Part shown: positions 36,331 to 45,125 of the stretch, piece after piece
How positions within the stretch are numbered: position 1 is the stretch's first letter
How the letters are laid out: every line of letters begins with the position of its first letter
NCBI RefSeq assembly: GCF_900176365.1
Contig: NZ_FWXY01000019.1
Location: forward strand, 44,250-108,249
DNA length: 64,000 nucleotides
Source: Desulfocicer vacuolatum DSM 3385
GTDB lineage: Bacteria > Desulfobacterota > Desulfobacteria > Desulfobacterales > Desulfobacteraceae
Reading direction: 5' to 3'
Translations under genes and position numbers: made by a program
Notes under the pieces: model-generated
Told to the model about the DNA's origin: nothing
What the model saw: the letters and a program-made list of their open reading frames with translations, nothing else
The model's database searches: none

Positions 36331-36343
36331 TATTTGGGTAAAA

Positions 36344-37387
36344 ATGATGCAGGTAAAAAAAATTTTTTTAAGGACCAACCGACCGGCAGTGCTTGGATTC
36401 TTGTTTTTATCTCTTTTAGGAACATTCTTTTTCTGTATCCAATGTGGAAGTTGCAAAATAGAATTTTCCATGGTGGTAAAAACAATATCTTCCCATGTCG
36501 GTTTCTTCCCTGAGATATCATCAATTCCCCGGATTATGCATACCATTGTCTGGAATATCAGACTCCCCAGAACAGTGCTGGCAATCCTGGTGGGAGTTTG
36601 CCTTTCCACGTCCGGTGCTGTTTTTCAGGGATGCTTTAAAAATCCCCTGGTGGAGCCCTATATCCTGGGAATCTCTTCCGGCGCTGCCTTTGGTGCGGCC
36701 CTGGGCATAGTTTTTCCCTCTTTTTTCATGTCAGTCCAGCTCCTGGCGTTCATCTTTGGATTCATGGCCGTGGGTATTACCTATTCCATGGCCAGGGTGA
36801 GGGGGAAAACTCCTACAGTGACACTGGTCCTGGCCGGTATCATAACCGGTTCCATTTTTGGTTCCCTTGTTGGAATTATTAAATACACGGCCCAGGACAC
36901 GGCCCTGCGGGAAATTGTATTCTGGCTCATGGGTGGATTTTATTACGCTGGCTGGAGGGATGTTACCATGCTTTTTCCCATTGCCATGATCGGATTTATC
37001 ATCATATGGATTTCCGGATGGAAGATCAACATTTTGTCCATGGGGGATCAAGAAGCCAGAAGCCTGGGCGTGAGCCCTGAAAAAAACAAATTCATGTTGA
37101 TATCCCTTGCAACAATGATGACAGCTGCTGCTGTATCCTGTGTGGGCATCATCGCCTGGGTGGGTCTTATGATTCCCCATTCAGCAAGAATGATTACAGA
37201 ACCGGACCATCGCATGGTGATACCTGTTTCCGCCCTGTTGGGGGCAATATATCTCATTGTCTGCGATACCATTGCAAGGACCCTGACCAATGCCGAAATC
37301 CCCATCGGCATTATCACATCCCTTGTGGGTGCCCCTTATCTTTTTTATCTGGTCAGAAGCAAGGGGCAAAGAATGTTTGGAGGATAA
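36344..37387 (+). CDS. FecCD/BtuC-family ABC transporter permease (metal-chelate type)
   Basis: About 347 residues, with nine to ten predicted helices. Family landmarks are RLPRTVLAILVGVCLSTSGA, the FKNPLVEPYILGISSGA turn, and VGLMIPHSARMI near the ATPase-contact region. This is the membrane subunit of siderophore, heme, cobalamin or chelated-metal importers. ATG 36344 is preferred because the in-frame ATG 36275 would begin upstream of an intrinsic terminator. The ATPase gene follows after 1 base. The cargo is likely related to the Cys-rich binding protein and the receptor downstream. Confidence 0.9.
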   Translation: MMQVKKIFLRTNRPAVLGFLFLSLLGTFFFCIQCGSCKIEFSMVVKTISSHVGFFPEISSIPRIMHTIVWNIRLPRTVLAILVGVCLSTSGAVFQGCFKNPLVEPYILGISSGAAFGAALGIVFPSFFMSVQLLAFIFGFMAVGITYSMARVRGKTPTVTLVLAGIITGSIFGSLVGIIKYTAQDTALREIVFWLMGGFYYAGWRDVTMLFPIAMIGFIIIWISGWKINILSMGDQEARSLGVSPEKNKFMLISLATMMTAAAVSCVGIIAWVGLMIPHSARMITEPDHRMVIPVSALLGAIYLIVCDTIARTLTNAEIPIGIITSLVGAPYLFYLVRSKGQRMFGG

Positions 37388-37388
37388 T

Positions 37389-38201
37389 ATGCTGTCGGTT
37401 AACAATATCTGTTTTGCGTACAATAATACCAAAGTCCTTGACGAGATCAGTTTTCACCTGGGTAAAGGAGAGCTTTGCGGACTTTTTGGTCCCAACGGGT
37501 CCGGCAAGACCACCCTTTTTAAATGCTGTCTTAAATTTATCCGCCCGGACCGGGGATCTGTTCGGTTCAACGGCAGGGATATAAAAAAATTTAAAACCAG
37601 GGAGATGGCAAAACAGGTGGCCTATGTTCCCCAGACCCATCAGCCCCCTTTTCCTTTTACCGTAAAAGAGATGGTGCTCATGGGAAGGACACCCCATTTG
37701 AATCGGTTTTACCTGCCGGGAAACCGGGATAAAAAGCTCATGGAACAGGCCATGGAGATGATCAACATATCCCACCTTGCCGATGAACCCTATGATATCC
37801 TTTCCGGTGGCCAGCAGCAAATGGTGCTCATAGCCAGGGCCCTGGCCCAGAATACCGACCTGATATTGCTTGATGAGCCCACATCTGCCCTGGATTTTAA
37901 AAACCAGGTGATTATATGGAAAGCCCTCAGAAGAATTGCAGATCAAGGCATCAGTATCCTGGCCTGTAGCCATGATCCTAATCATGTGGCCTGGTTCTGC
38001 GATACCACCGTGGTCTTAGGAAATTCAGGCCTGATTGCAAATGGAGATCCCGACCGGGTGCTCTGCCAGGATCTCATGGACAAAATTTATGAAAATACAT
38101 GTCTGGTCAGGGATCTTGAAGATATGAAAATGATTGTTCCCAAAGGCTTGAATCGACACCGTGCCCAAATTATTGACTTTCCAATAACCGGTACGTCCTG
38201 A
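37389..38201 (+). CDS. FecE/BtuD-type ABC transporter ATPase
   Basis: A 270-residue ATPase with Walker A GPNGSGKTTL, Q-loop YVPQTHQPPFPF, signature LSGGQQQM, Walker B LILLDEPTSALD and the switch His in ACSHDPNHV. The family form is that paired with FecCD permeases. GGAGG precedes ATG 37389. An ATG 33 codons upstream lies within the permease and is rejected. It energises uptake by the permease encoded just upstream. Confidence 0.94.
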   Translation: MLSVNNICFAYNNTKVLDEISFHLGKGELCGLFGPNGSGKTTLFKCCLKFIRPDRGSVRFNGRDIKKFKTREMAKQVAYVPQTHQPPFPFTVKEMVLMGRTPHLNRFYLPGNRDKKLMEQAMEMINISHLADEPYDILSGGQQQMVLIARALAQNTDLILLDEPTSALDFKNQVIIWKALRRIADQGISILACSHDPNHVAWFCDTTVVLGNSGLIANGDPDRVLCQDLMDKIYENTCLVRDLEDMKMIVPKGLNRHRAQIIDFPITGTS

Positions 38202-38250
38202 CACTTTGGGTGGAGTTTCATATAAAACCCACATGGCTGTAATCTCCAGC

Positions 38251-38382
38251 CACAACGAATATAGGGTCGTAGACGCGGAGCCAAATGGTATTATGCCGCC
38301 GCCCCCCCGATGGGCAATGGGCCCGGACCGGAACTGTAGACAGCTCAATTGTCCGGTTCCTATTGCCCATCGGGGCGGCGGC
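38251..38382 (+). repeat. Palindromic repeat family 1 with flank
   Basis: Flank CACAACGAATATAGGGTCG...AAATGGTATTATGCC (38251-38294) is followed by the core palindrome 38295-38382: GCCGCCGCCCCCCCGATGGGCAAT pairs with ATTGCCCATCGGGGCGGCGGC. Flank and core match, inverted, 23418-23543. It lies inside the uptake operon between the ATPase and methyltransferase genes. Upstream of it, CATGGCTGTAA near 38.23 kb matches the module at 20.4 kb. Confidence 0.85.
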
Positions 38383-38424
38383 TCTGCTGAGGCTGCCTTG
38401 GAGGCTGCTGTTTCATATAAAACT

Positions 38425-38511
38425 GCCACGGGCAGACCGTATTCAGATCCGGCTCTGCCCACAACAAAGCTTGAAATACACCCCTATTTGCGGAGTATTT
38501 CATATAAAAAA
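38425..38511 (-). repeat. Structured repeat family 2, inverted copy
   Basis: Inverted relative to the 41.35-kb copy. GGGCAGACC...GGCTCTGCCC hairpin, ACAACAAAGCTT spacer, then GAAATACACCCC/GGAGTATTTC hairpin, ending TTTCATATAAAA. Together with the adjoining family-1 copy it fills the 330-base gap 38202-38532, which holds no gene. Confidence 0.8.
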
Positions 38512-38532
38512 ATCAAAAAGGAGAGACACCCT

Positions 38533-39387
38533 ATGGAGTACAATAGAATTGACTGGAATGATGCCTGGAAAAATGAAATAGACCTCTGGCATGAGGCTTC
38601 GGGAAAAAGCTGTAAAGAATATTGGGATGACAAAAAATCTGCTGCGGTCTATTCAAAACGCCATATGGAACATCACCAGGCACGGGTTGAAAAAACCCTT
38701 AAGGAGCTTCCCCTGACACCGGAATCCAGGGTCCTTGATATTGGCGCAGGTCCCGGCAATCTGGCCATCCCCATGGCTGAAATTGTTAAATCAGTCACCA
38801 CGGTGGAACCCTCTTTCGGGATGAATGATATCATGCAGGAGAGAATAAAAGATGAGAATATCATTAACATTAAATCTGTTAAGAAAACCTGGGAAGAGGT
38901 GGATCCCCAAAAAGACCTTTGCCCGCCCTATGATATTGTAATGGCATCCATGTCCCTTGGTATGCGGGATATCAGGGCTGCCATCGAGAAAATGAATCAG
39001 GTGTGCAAAGGATCTGTTGTGCTGTTCTGGCATGCCGGAACCCCGGGCTGGGAAGATATGCCCAATCAGTTGTGGCCCAAATTGTTTGGCAAACAATACC
39101 ATGGAGGACCCAAGAGCGATATCTTGTTCCAGGTACTTTACCAGATGGGGATTTACCCGGAAGTCAAGGTTTTTCCCAATCATTTCCATGAAGTATTTTC
39201 TTCCATGGAAACAGCAATGTCATTTTATATCAAACGCTTTGAAAAAATTGAACCCCGGCACAGACCCTTTCTTGAATCCTATCTTAAAGAAAAATGTTTA
39301 AAAACCGACCAAGGTCTTGTCCATGGATTTGACCATATTGCCATGAAAATTTCATGGCAACATGGGGGAAGGGACAACGATGCATAA
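38533..39387 (+). CDS. Class I SAM-dependent methyltransferase (uptake cassette, first)
   Basis: A 284-residue soluble methyltransferase. Motif I VLDIGAGPGNLAIPMA lies near 62-77, with acidic motif II in VTTVEPS and a motif IV-like YDIVMASMSLGMRD. An AAGGAGAG box precedes ATG 38533, and longer frames upstream translate repeat DNA. It overlaps the start of the binding-protein gene by 8 bases, so it belongs to the Fec-type operon. It may methylate the transported ligand, a chelator, or a metal(loid). Substrate unknown. Confidence 0.85.
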   Translation: MEYNRIDWNDAWKNEIDLWHEASGKSCKEYWDDKKSAAVYSKRHMEHHQARVEKTLKELPLTPESRVLDIGAGPGNLAIPMAEIVKSVTTVEPSFGMNDIMQERIKDENIINIKSVKKTWEEVDPQKDLCPPYDIVMASMSLGMRDIRAAIEKMNQVCKGSVVLFWHAGTPGWEDMPNQLWPKLFGKQYHGGPKSDILFQVLYQMGIYPEVKVFPNHFHEVFSSMETAMSFYIKRFEKIEPRHRPFLESYLKEKCLKTDQGLVHGFDHIAMKISWQHGGRDNDA

Positions 39388-40573
39388 AATTGCAAAAATC
39401 GTCAATATAACAACAGTGATATTTATTGTTTTTGCATTGGCAGGCATCTGTGATGCCCGGCAAAAGGATGTTTTTACGGTCAAGGATTTCAGGGACAAGT
39501 CCATTGAAATCCCGACTCAGGTCAACCGGGTCGTTACCATCAGTGACGGCATGATAGAAGCGATAATGACAAGGCTTGGCCAGGCAAAAAAAATTGTGGG
39601 CATGGGGTCCGCCTGTATCCCCAAGATCTGGTCCTATTCCTTTCCCACCCTGGGCAGTAAAACCCATGAATATGCCCGGGGCATGAATCCAGTCACCCAT
39701 CTCAACCCCTGGCTGATGGATATCCCCCTGGTATCAAAATTTGGAGCAGGTATTAATTATGAGAAAATTGCAGCGCTGAATCCTGACCTGATCATCATCC
39801 GCACGGGCTCCTGTTCTCTTTCAGCCGGGGATGACATCCTGGAAAAAAACATTTTCCTTCTGGAATCATTGGGCATTCCCCTGGTGGTTCTTAAAGGACC
39901 AAACACCTTTGAACAACCAAACATTTTGTCCATTGGCCGTGAAATAAAATTATTGGGCCAAATTTTCCAGGAAACCAAAGAAGCGGAACAACTTTCCTCT
40001 TACCTTGAATCCTGTGTGGAGCTGGTAAGGGAACGGACGGCAGATATAAACCCCTCAGATCAAAAACGCCTGCTCTTGATGGGGCTTTCTCCCAAGGCCA
40101 GGAGCCAGGGCGGTGCGGCCCATGTCAAAGGCGTGGAGACCGTTCAAAGCTATTTTCTCAAAAATTTTATCCATGCCAAAAACGCCTACCCCGGCAGGGG
40201 AGCCTGGAATATCCTCAATACCGAGCAATTGATTACCCTTGATCCTGATGTGATTATCCTGGTAACGGCCTGGGGATATCATCCGCCTTCTGAATTGTAT
40301 GAAGCGCCCTATTACCAAAACCTGAAAGATATGAGGGCGGTGGCTGACAGATCTGTGGCAGCCCTGCCCTGGACCCCATGCAATTGCGAAAAAAGGCTTG
40401 AATATCCCATTGACGTCATGGTCATGGCCAAGGCAGCCTATCCTGAACGATTCAAAGATATCCACATGGGGCAATGGCTTTTGAAATTTTATCAAAATGT
40501 TTACAAGGTTGATGTCAAAACAGCCGGAGAACTTCGATCCTGCCAATGGATGGACTGGACCTGTGAGGAGTGA
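39380..40573 (+). CDS. Periplasmic binding protein of a Fec/Btu-type ABC transporter, cysteine-rich
   Basis: A 397-residue secreted protein: signal peptide about residues 1-26 (KIVNITTVIFIVFALAGICDA), then a helical-backbone type III substrate-binding fold (RVVTISDGMIEAIMTRLGQ...KIAALNPDLIIIRTG). It is longer than typical siderophore-binding proteins and unusually rich in cysteines (GSACIPK, GSCSLSAG, PCNCEKR, SCQWMDWTCEE at the end). Thiol ligands suggest a soft metal or metal complex. GGAAGGG precedes ATG 39380. Partner of the upstream permease and ATPase. Confidence 0.85.
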   Translation: MHKIAKIVNITTVIFIVFALAGICDARQKDVFTVKDFRDKSIEIPTQVNRVVTISDGMIEAIMTRLGQAKKIVGMGSACIPKIWSYSFPTLGSKTHEYARGMNPVTHLNPWLMDIPLVSKFGAGINYEKIAALNPDLIIIRTGSCSLSAGDDILEKNIFLLESLGIPLVVLKGPNTFEQPNILSIGREIKLLGQIFQETKEAEQLSSYLESCVELVRERTADINPSDQKRLLLMGLSPKARSQGGAAHVKGVETVQSYFLKNFIHAKNAYPGRGAWNILNTEQLITLDPDVIILVTAWGYHPPSELYEAPYYQNLKDMRAVADRSVAALPWTPCNCEKRLEYPIDVMVMAKAAYPERFKDIHMGQWLLKFYQNVYKVDVKTAGELRSCQWMDWTCEE

Positions 40574-40576
40574 TAA

Positions 40577-41206
40577 ATGGATGAAAAGGACATGCTCAGA
40601 AGAGCGTTTTTCAATGAAAGGGCAGATACCTGGTTGGATAAATTTTATCAAAACCCTGAAACCGGGACCCATGATTTACATGCAGAAAAATTAAACAAAA
40701 TTGTTGCAACCCTTAATATTGAACCGAATGACAGGGTGCTGGATGTGGGGTGTGGCAGCGGTGTTATGGTGCCGTATATATTGAATCGTCTTTCCCCAAA
40801 GGGTCGCCTGTTTGAGGTGGATTATGCTGAAAACATGATCACGGCAAACAAAAAGGAACATCATGATAAAAGGATCACATTTGTCTGTTCAGATGTCATG
40901 GACATGCCCTTTGAACCGTTCTTTTTTGATTCCATCATCTGTTTTGCCTGTTTTCCCCATTTCCAGGAGCAGGGCAAAGCATTGTCAAAACTGACAGAAC
41001 TTTTAAAAACAAAAGGCGTCCTCACCATTGCTCACCTTCTTTCCTCAAAAGAAATTAAAGAGCACCACAACGGAAAAACTGCGGTGTCCCGGGACACGCT
41101 TCCGGTTAAACAAAAAATAACCCGTTTTTGTGAGGATTGCGGACTTGAGATTAAGATATTTAAGGATGAACCGGGAGAATATATTTTATCGGCAAAAAAG
41201 AGGTAA
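40577..41206 (+). CDS. Class I SAM-dependent methyltransferase (uptake cassette, second)
   Basis: A 209-residue methyltransferase of the UbiE/Methyltransf_11 type. Motif I VLDVGCGSGVMV (about residues 54-65), acidic residue in FEVDYAENM, motif II-like FVCSDVMDMPF and ICFACFPHF. It begins 3 bases after the binding-protein stop, so it is translationally linked to the uptake operon. It is unlike the first methyltransferase in length and sequence. Likely acts on the same small molecule or modifies it after entry. Substrate unknown. Confidence 0.86.
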   Translation: MDEKDMLRRAFFNERADTWLDKFYQNPETGTHDLHAEKLNKIVATLNIEPNDRVLDVGCGSGVMVPYILNRLSPKGRLFEVDYAENMITANKKEHHDKRITFVCSDVMDMPFEPFFFDSIICFACFPHFQEQGKALSKLTELLKTKGVLTIAHLLSSKEIKEHHNGKTAVSRDTLPVKQKITRFCEDCGLEIKIFKDEPGEYILSAKKR

Positions 41207-41226
41207 TGCACCATAAAAAACAAAGG

Positions 41227-41274
41227 GGGAAAACAGGTGTTAATCCGGCAAAGATATAATACACCTGTTTTCCC
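41227..41274. promoter_or_regulatory. 14-bp perfect dyad before the TonB-receptor gene
   Basis: GGGAAAACAGGTGT (41227-41240) is exactly complementary to ACACCTGTTTTCCC (41261-41274) with a 20-base AT-rich spacer and no U-run after it. Spaced half-sites like this suit a dimeric or tetrameric regulator, but a hairpin role is possible. Confidence 0.45.
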
Positions 41275-41277
41275 GGG

Positions 41278-41297
41278 CCCTCCAGGGGAGGATTTTT
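41278..41297 (+). terminator. Short intrinsic terminator-like hairpin
   Basis: CCCTCC-AG-GGGAGG followed by ATTTTT directly after the second methyltransferase gene. The stem is short and GC-rich. It may end the ABC operon and leave the receptor gene under its own promoter. Confidence 0.4.
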
Positions 41298-41348
41298 AAA
41301 CATATCAACAACCTTCCTTTCCTGTCAATCAGGGCTTTTAAAAATTTC

Positions 41349-41431
41349 ATATGAAATACGCCGCAAATCAGGGGCGTATTTCAAGCTTTGCCGTGGGCAG
41401 ATCCGGATGAAAATACGGTGTGCCCGTGGCA
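41349..41431 (+). repeat. Structured repeat family 2
   Basis: Best-preserved plus-strand copy: GAAATACGCCGC...GGGGCGTATTTC forms one hairpin, and GGGCAGATCCGG...GTGTGCCC forms the second. It lies between the methyltransferase and receptor genes. Confidence 0.8.
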
Positions 41432-41474
41432 GGTATTGGATATCTTCCATAAATTTAAGGAAAGGAAAAATGAC

Positions 41475-43571
41475 ATGAAAGTTTTTAATCCCATGTTGTG
41501 GTTTTGCATGGTTCTTCTGATTTGCCGGGGCATGCCTGCAAATGCTTTGGAATCTGAAAAAATGAACAAAGACCAGACCGTGAATCTTGGCGAAATAACG
41601 GTCATGGCAGCCCAGCCGGGGGTGGAAATCTCTTCCGGGAAAACCGTAATCACCATGGATAAATTTATTAAACCCGGAGCCGTGACCACGGTGACTGATG
41701 TATTGACCCAGATCGGAGGGGTGGATGTGCAGCGCTCAAACGCTCTGATGGCAAGCCCCGGGGATGAAGTTTCCATCCGGGGACTCAATGAAGGACGCAT
41801 GGTCATTGAAATTGACGGCAGACGGATAAATCAAACCGGTCATATGGGCAGATATATTGTGGACTGGTCCACCCTGACTCTGGATGATGTGGAACGAATC
41901 GAAATTATCCGGGGCGGTCATTCCGTGCTTCACCCCTTTGCCATCGGCGGTGTGATCAACATCATCACCAAAAAAGGCAATTCAGGAACAAAAATGGCCA
42001 AAGGCAATGTAAAGGCAGGATATGGCCGGTACAACTCCTCTAATTTTGCCGCATCCATTGACGCCAGCGCAAACAAATATGTGAACGTCCATTTTTCCGG
42101 AGCACAACAGGAAACAGACGGTTATTTAAGGAATAATTTTCAAAAAACAAAATCCATTAACGGACACATTGACATTCATCTTCCCAGCCAGGCCTCCCTT
42201 GATCTCAATGTAAAGTATTCCGATGTTGAGTATGGCATGCCGGTGATAAATGACCCCAATGATATTAATCCAGGGGTTGCAGCTGCTTATGACTCAGACT
42301 ATCCCGTTTTCACCAGAAACAAAGACCAGCTCCGCCATCTCAACTGGCCCCAGCTGCCGGGGGCAGATACCCCACAATGGGAAAAACATACCACCTATCT
42401 CGATGCCATCTTCAAAATTCCGGCAGGTCCCGGAACCATAAAAGTTCACGGATTTATGACCGATGGACGGCGATGGACCAGCCTTTATAATAAAAAAGGA
42501 GAATTTTCCGAAGACGAATTCATGGATGACCGCACCCAGGGGCTGATTTTTGAATATGGGGATGTCAACCTTTGGGATATTCATGACTTTACCTTTGGCC
42601 TGGAATACCAGGAACTGGGGCAACCTTCCGGCACCAGGACCATTTACCGGGTTAAATCAGGGTATGTCCAGGATGTCATATCTCTTGGAGACAAATGGAC
42701 CCTTACCCCGGGAATCAGGTATTACCGGGTGGACAAAGCAACCTATTATTCCTGGATGGATATGGGTTATTCAGCCATGCCGCCCGGATGGCCCTTCAGT
42801 GTTGCCAATAGCGGGAAAACCGAAACAGATTCAGATTTTTTTCCCAGCCTGAAACTGGATTACAAGGCAACCCCGGATACCACCCTTTATGCAGCTGTCA
42901 GTCGTTCTTACAGGTTGCCATGCCCCTGAGATTATTATTGGTGGGCGCGGTGCGCCTCCGAAACAAACAGCTCTCTTAACCCTGAAACAGCCATGGAATA
43001 TGAACTGGGTATCATTCACAACCTTGACAGGATAAGCCTCAGGGCTTCAACCTGGTATTATAATATCAAAGATTTTATCAATGACAACGGCATTACCTCT
43101 CCCGGTTCCGGGGCCGGTTCCGATTGTCTGTACAATATTGATAATCTGGAACTCTATGGTTTTGAGCTGGAAACAGCCATGAAATTATCTGCAAAATTAA
43201 GGGCCAATGCAAGCTATGTGTTCCAGAAATATAAGGTTGCTCACACCGGCAATGAACAGGACTGGACCTATTATCTGCCTGCCACCCTTCCCAAACACAA
43301 AATAAAAATCATGGGAAAATATGAAATCATCCCTAAAGGATGGCTCCAGCTCAGTGCTAAGTATGTGGGGGCAAGGGATACCCAGAAGGGTGGTGAACTT
43401 GATGATTATATTGTCTGTGATGCAGGTTTTGAGAAAAAATTTAAATTTGGCGGCCTGGCATATTCAGCCAATGTTTTTGTCAATAATTTCACCGGAACCA
43501 ACTACCAGGAGATCAGCGGATATTCCATGCCAAAACAGGTATGGGGCCTCATGATGGGTATTCAATTTTAA
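41475..43571 (+). CDS. TonB-dependent outer-membrane receptor, probable selenoprotein (UGA = Sec485)
   Basis: One 698-residue frame if UGA at 42927-42929 is read as selenocysteine; otherwise it splits into a 484-residue fragment and a 192-residue remnant in the same frame. Signal peptide at about 1-24. Plug domain has NLGEITVMAAQPG (TonB-box region), VTDVLTQIGGVDV and EIIRGGHSVLHPFAIGGVINIITK. The beta-barrel runs on through SRSYRLPCP-U-DYYWW to the terminal LMMGIQF, ending in Phe. C483-P-U485 and C493 lie in a predicted surface loop. A SECIS-like hairpin starts 10 nt after the UGA. RBS AAGGAAAGGA. Outer-membrane partner of the Fec-type ABC system. Confidence 0.82.
42940..42959 (+). promoter_or_regulatory. 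Bacterial SECIS-like hairpin
   Basis: After UGA and 10 nt come GG, a bulged U (42942), stem GGGCGC, loop GGU (42949-42951), stem GCGCCU, and CC. The E. coli fdhF element has the same plan: 11 nt, GG, bulged U, stem, GGUC loop, CC. The bulged U and loop GU are the known SelB contacts. Confidence 0.8.
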
Positions 43572-43583
43572 ATTTCCCATTAT

Positions 43584-43669
43584 GCCGCCCCCTCCGATGG
43601 GCAATGGTCCCGGACCGGAACTGTAGACAGTTCAATTGTCCGGTTCCTATTGCCCATCGGGGGGGCGGC
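43584..43669 (+). repeat. Palindromic repeat family 1
   Basis: GCCGCCCCCTCCGATGGGCAAT pairs with ATTGCCCATCGGGGGGGCGGC around the shared interior GGAACTGTAGACAG. It lies 12 bases after the receptor stop, where it could protect or end the transcript. The rest of the gap to 44049 has only a repeat flank (CACCCAGTACC, TTTCATATAAAA) and AT-rich sequence. The 73-codon frame at 43697-43918 overlaps that flank, lacks an RBS, and is not called. Confidence 0.85.
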
Positions 43670-44049
43670 TCTGCCTTAGCTTGCCCATAACGAAAAATGA
43701 AAAAAAGTAATTGCTGTGAATACCCAGCACCCAGTACCTGTGTTTCATATAAAAAAATCGAACAGATCCTCCTCTCCCACCTGTCAGAATACTTTACAAC
43801 CTGTAAAACAAATTCAATTTACCGGTTATTCACCCATCCCGGTTCTTATCCCCATACGCACAAAGTTACCGTGTCAAAACAATTGGTTAATCTTTTTTTC
43901 AACCCCAGAGGCATATAACTTGCTCATAAGCCAGTTAACAGCAACGGCTCTATATGTACGTTGTTAATATTGACCCGGGGAAGTGGATTCCCACATCACA
44001 GAAAAAGTTCCATGGCAATCAATTGCACCTGACATTGGAGGGCGTATCA

Positions 44050-44985
44050 ATGAGTGAATACAAAGATAAACTATTAGTTGTGCTGGACGGCTCGGAAAGA
44101 TCTTTTAAAACCATAGAGTATCTCTGTGATTTTAAACCCTTTATTCAAAAAGAAATTGTGCTTTTTAATGTGTTCAACTCGGTGCCGGAGAGCTATTGGG
44201 ACATGAGCAGTGAAGCGTTCAGCCGCAACGCCATGGCCCAGGCAAAGGGCTGGGAACTCCAGCGAAGAAAAGAGATGGAAGATTACATGGAACGGGCCAA
44301 ATCATTGCTTGAGTCTGCCGGATATTCCCGCACCGGCATCTCCATCTGCATCAAAAATCGCAAAAAAGGCGTGGCCCGGGACATCATTGCCGAGGCCTCC
44401 AAGGGGTATTTTGCCGTGCTTGCCAGGAGACGGGGATATGGCGCACTTCTCCATGTGGTCATGGGCAGCACCACCACAAAACTTGTGGAAAATCTCTCTT
44501 CTGTGCCGGTGCTCCTGGCAGGTCTTAATAGAATCAACAATGCCATTTTTCTCACAGTGGATGGTTCCGAAGGCTCCAACCGGGCCGTGGATTTCACCGC
44601 CAATTTGGTTAAAGATTCCCAATGCCGCATTGTGCTGTGCAGCGTATTAAGGGATTTTGAACACATGGACATATCAAGCGAAAACGCCCCCGCCGGATCA
44701 GCAGAGTATGTTCAATCCTTTTTCAATTCCATGCAATCCGCCGTTGATGAGGCAGCAGAAAAACTCAAAGCCGCCGGTATCAAAAGTGAGCAAATTCAAC
44801 GGAAAATCATCACAGGCACCAAAACAAGGGCAGGCAGTATTGCAAAGGCTGCAGAGGACGAAGGATGTGACACCATTGTCCTTGGCAGAAGGGGTAAATC
44901 CAATGTGCAGGATTTCGGTATTGGGCGGGTGCCCTGGAAGGTTATCCATGCAGCTCGTAAAATGACGGTGTGGATTGTTTCCTAA
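44050..44985 (+). CDS. Tandem universal stress protein
   Basis: A 311-residue protein made of two Usp domains: residues about 6-160 (LLVVLDGSERSF...VVMGSTTTKLVENLSSVPVLLAG) and about 163-311 (IFLTVDGSEGSN...IVLGRRGKSNVQDFGIGRVPWKVIH). Both keep parts of the G-x2-G-x9-G nucleotide-binding pattern. GGAGG eight bases before ATG 44050 decides the start over an upstream ATG at 43954. Followed by the acyl-CoA synthetase/acetyltransferase gene, a frequent pairing in anaerobes that suggests energy-state signalling. Confidence 0.9.
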   Translation: MSEYKDKLLVVLDGSERSFKTIEYLCDFKPFIQKEIVLFNVFNSVPESYWDMSSEAFSRNAMAQAKGWELQRRKEMEDYMERAKSLLESAGYSRTGISICIKNRKKGVARDIIAEASKGYFAVLARRRGYGALLHVVMGSTTTKLVENLSSVPVLLAGLNRINNAIFLTVDGSEGSNRAVDFTANLVKDSQCRIVLCSVLRDFEHMDISSENAPAGSAEYVQSFFNSMQSAVDEAAEKLKAAGIKSEQIQRKIITGTKTRAGSIAKAAEDEGCDTIVLGRRGKSNVQDFGIGRVPWKVIHAARKMTVWIVS

Positions 44986-45125
44986 TACTGGAGGAATCCA
45001 TTTTACAGGCCATGGTCAAAGTCAAATTTTCGCGACATCTGGCCCATGCCAAAACCAAAATCCGGGATAATACACCGGGTACCACCTTGCTACCCGGCAT
45101 AAAACAATACTCAAGGAGGAGATCC

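Noticed and set aside
36000..36343. Cobalamin riboswitch or Fur box ahead of the Fec-type operon
   Set aside because: No B12-box-like element and no Fur-like palindrome were found. Only a terminator hairpin and a generic promoter-like motif are visible.
42927..42929. Reading the UGA in the TonB-receptor frame as a nonsense mutation and calling two pseudogene fragments
   Set aside because: The frame is unbroken on both sides with conserved barrel sequence, and a hairpin with bulged U and GGU loop begins 10 bases after it. Selenocysteine explains all of this better, though decay is not excluded.
43697..43918. 73-codon open frame after the receptor gene
   Set aside because: It overlaps repeat flanks (CACCCAGTACC, TTTCATATAAAA), has no ribosome-binding site and no recognisable motif.
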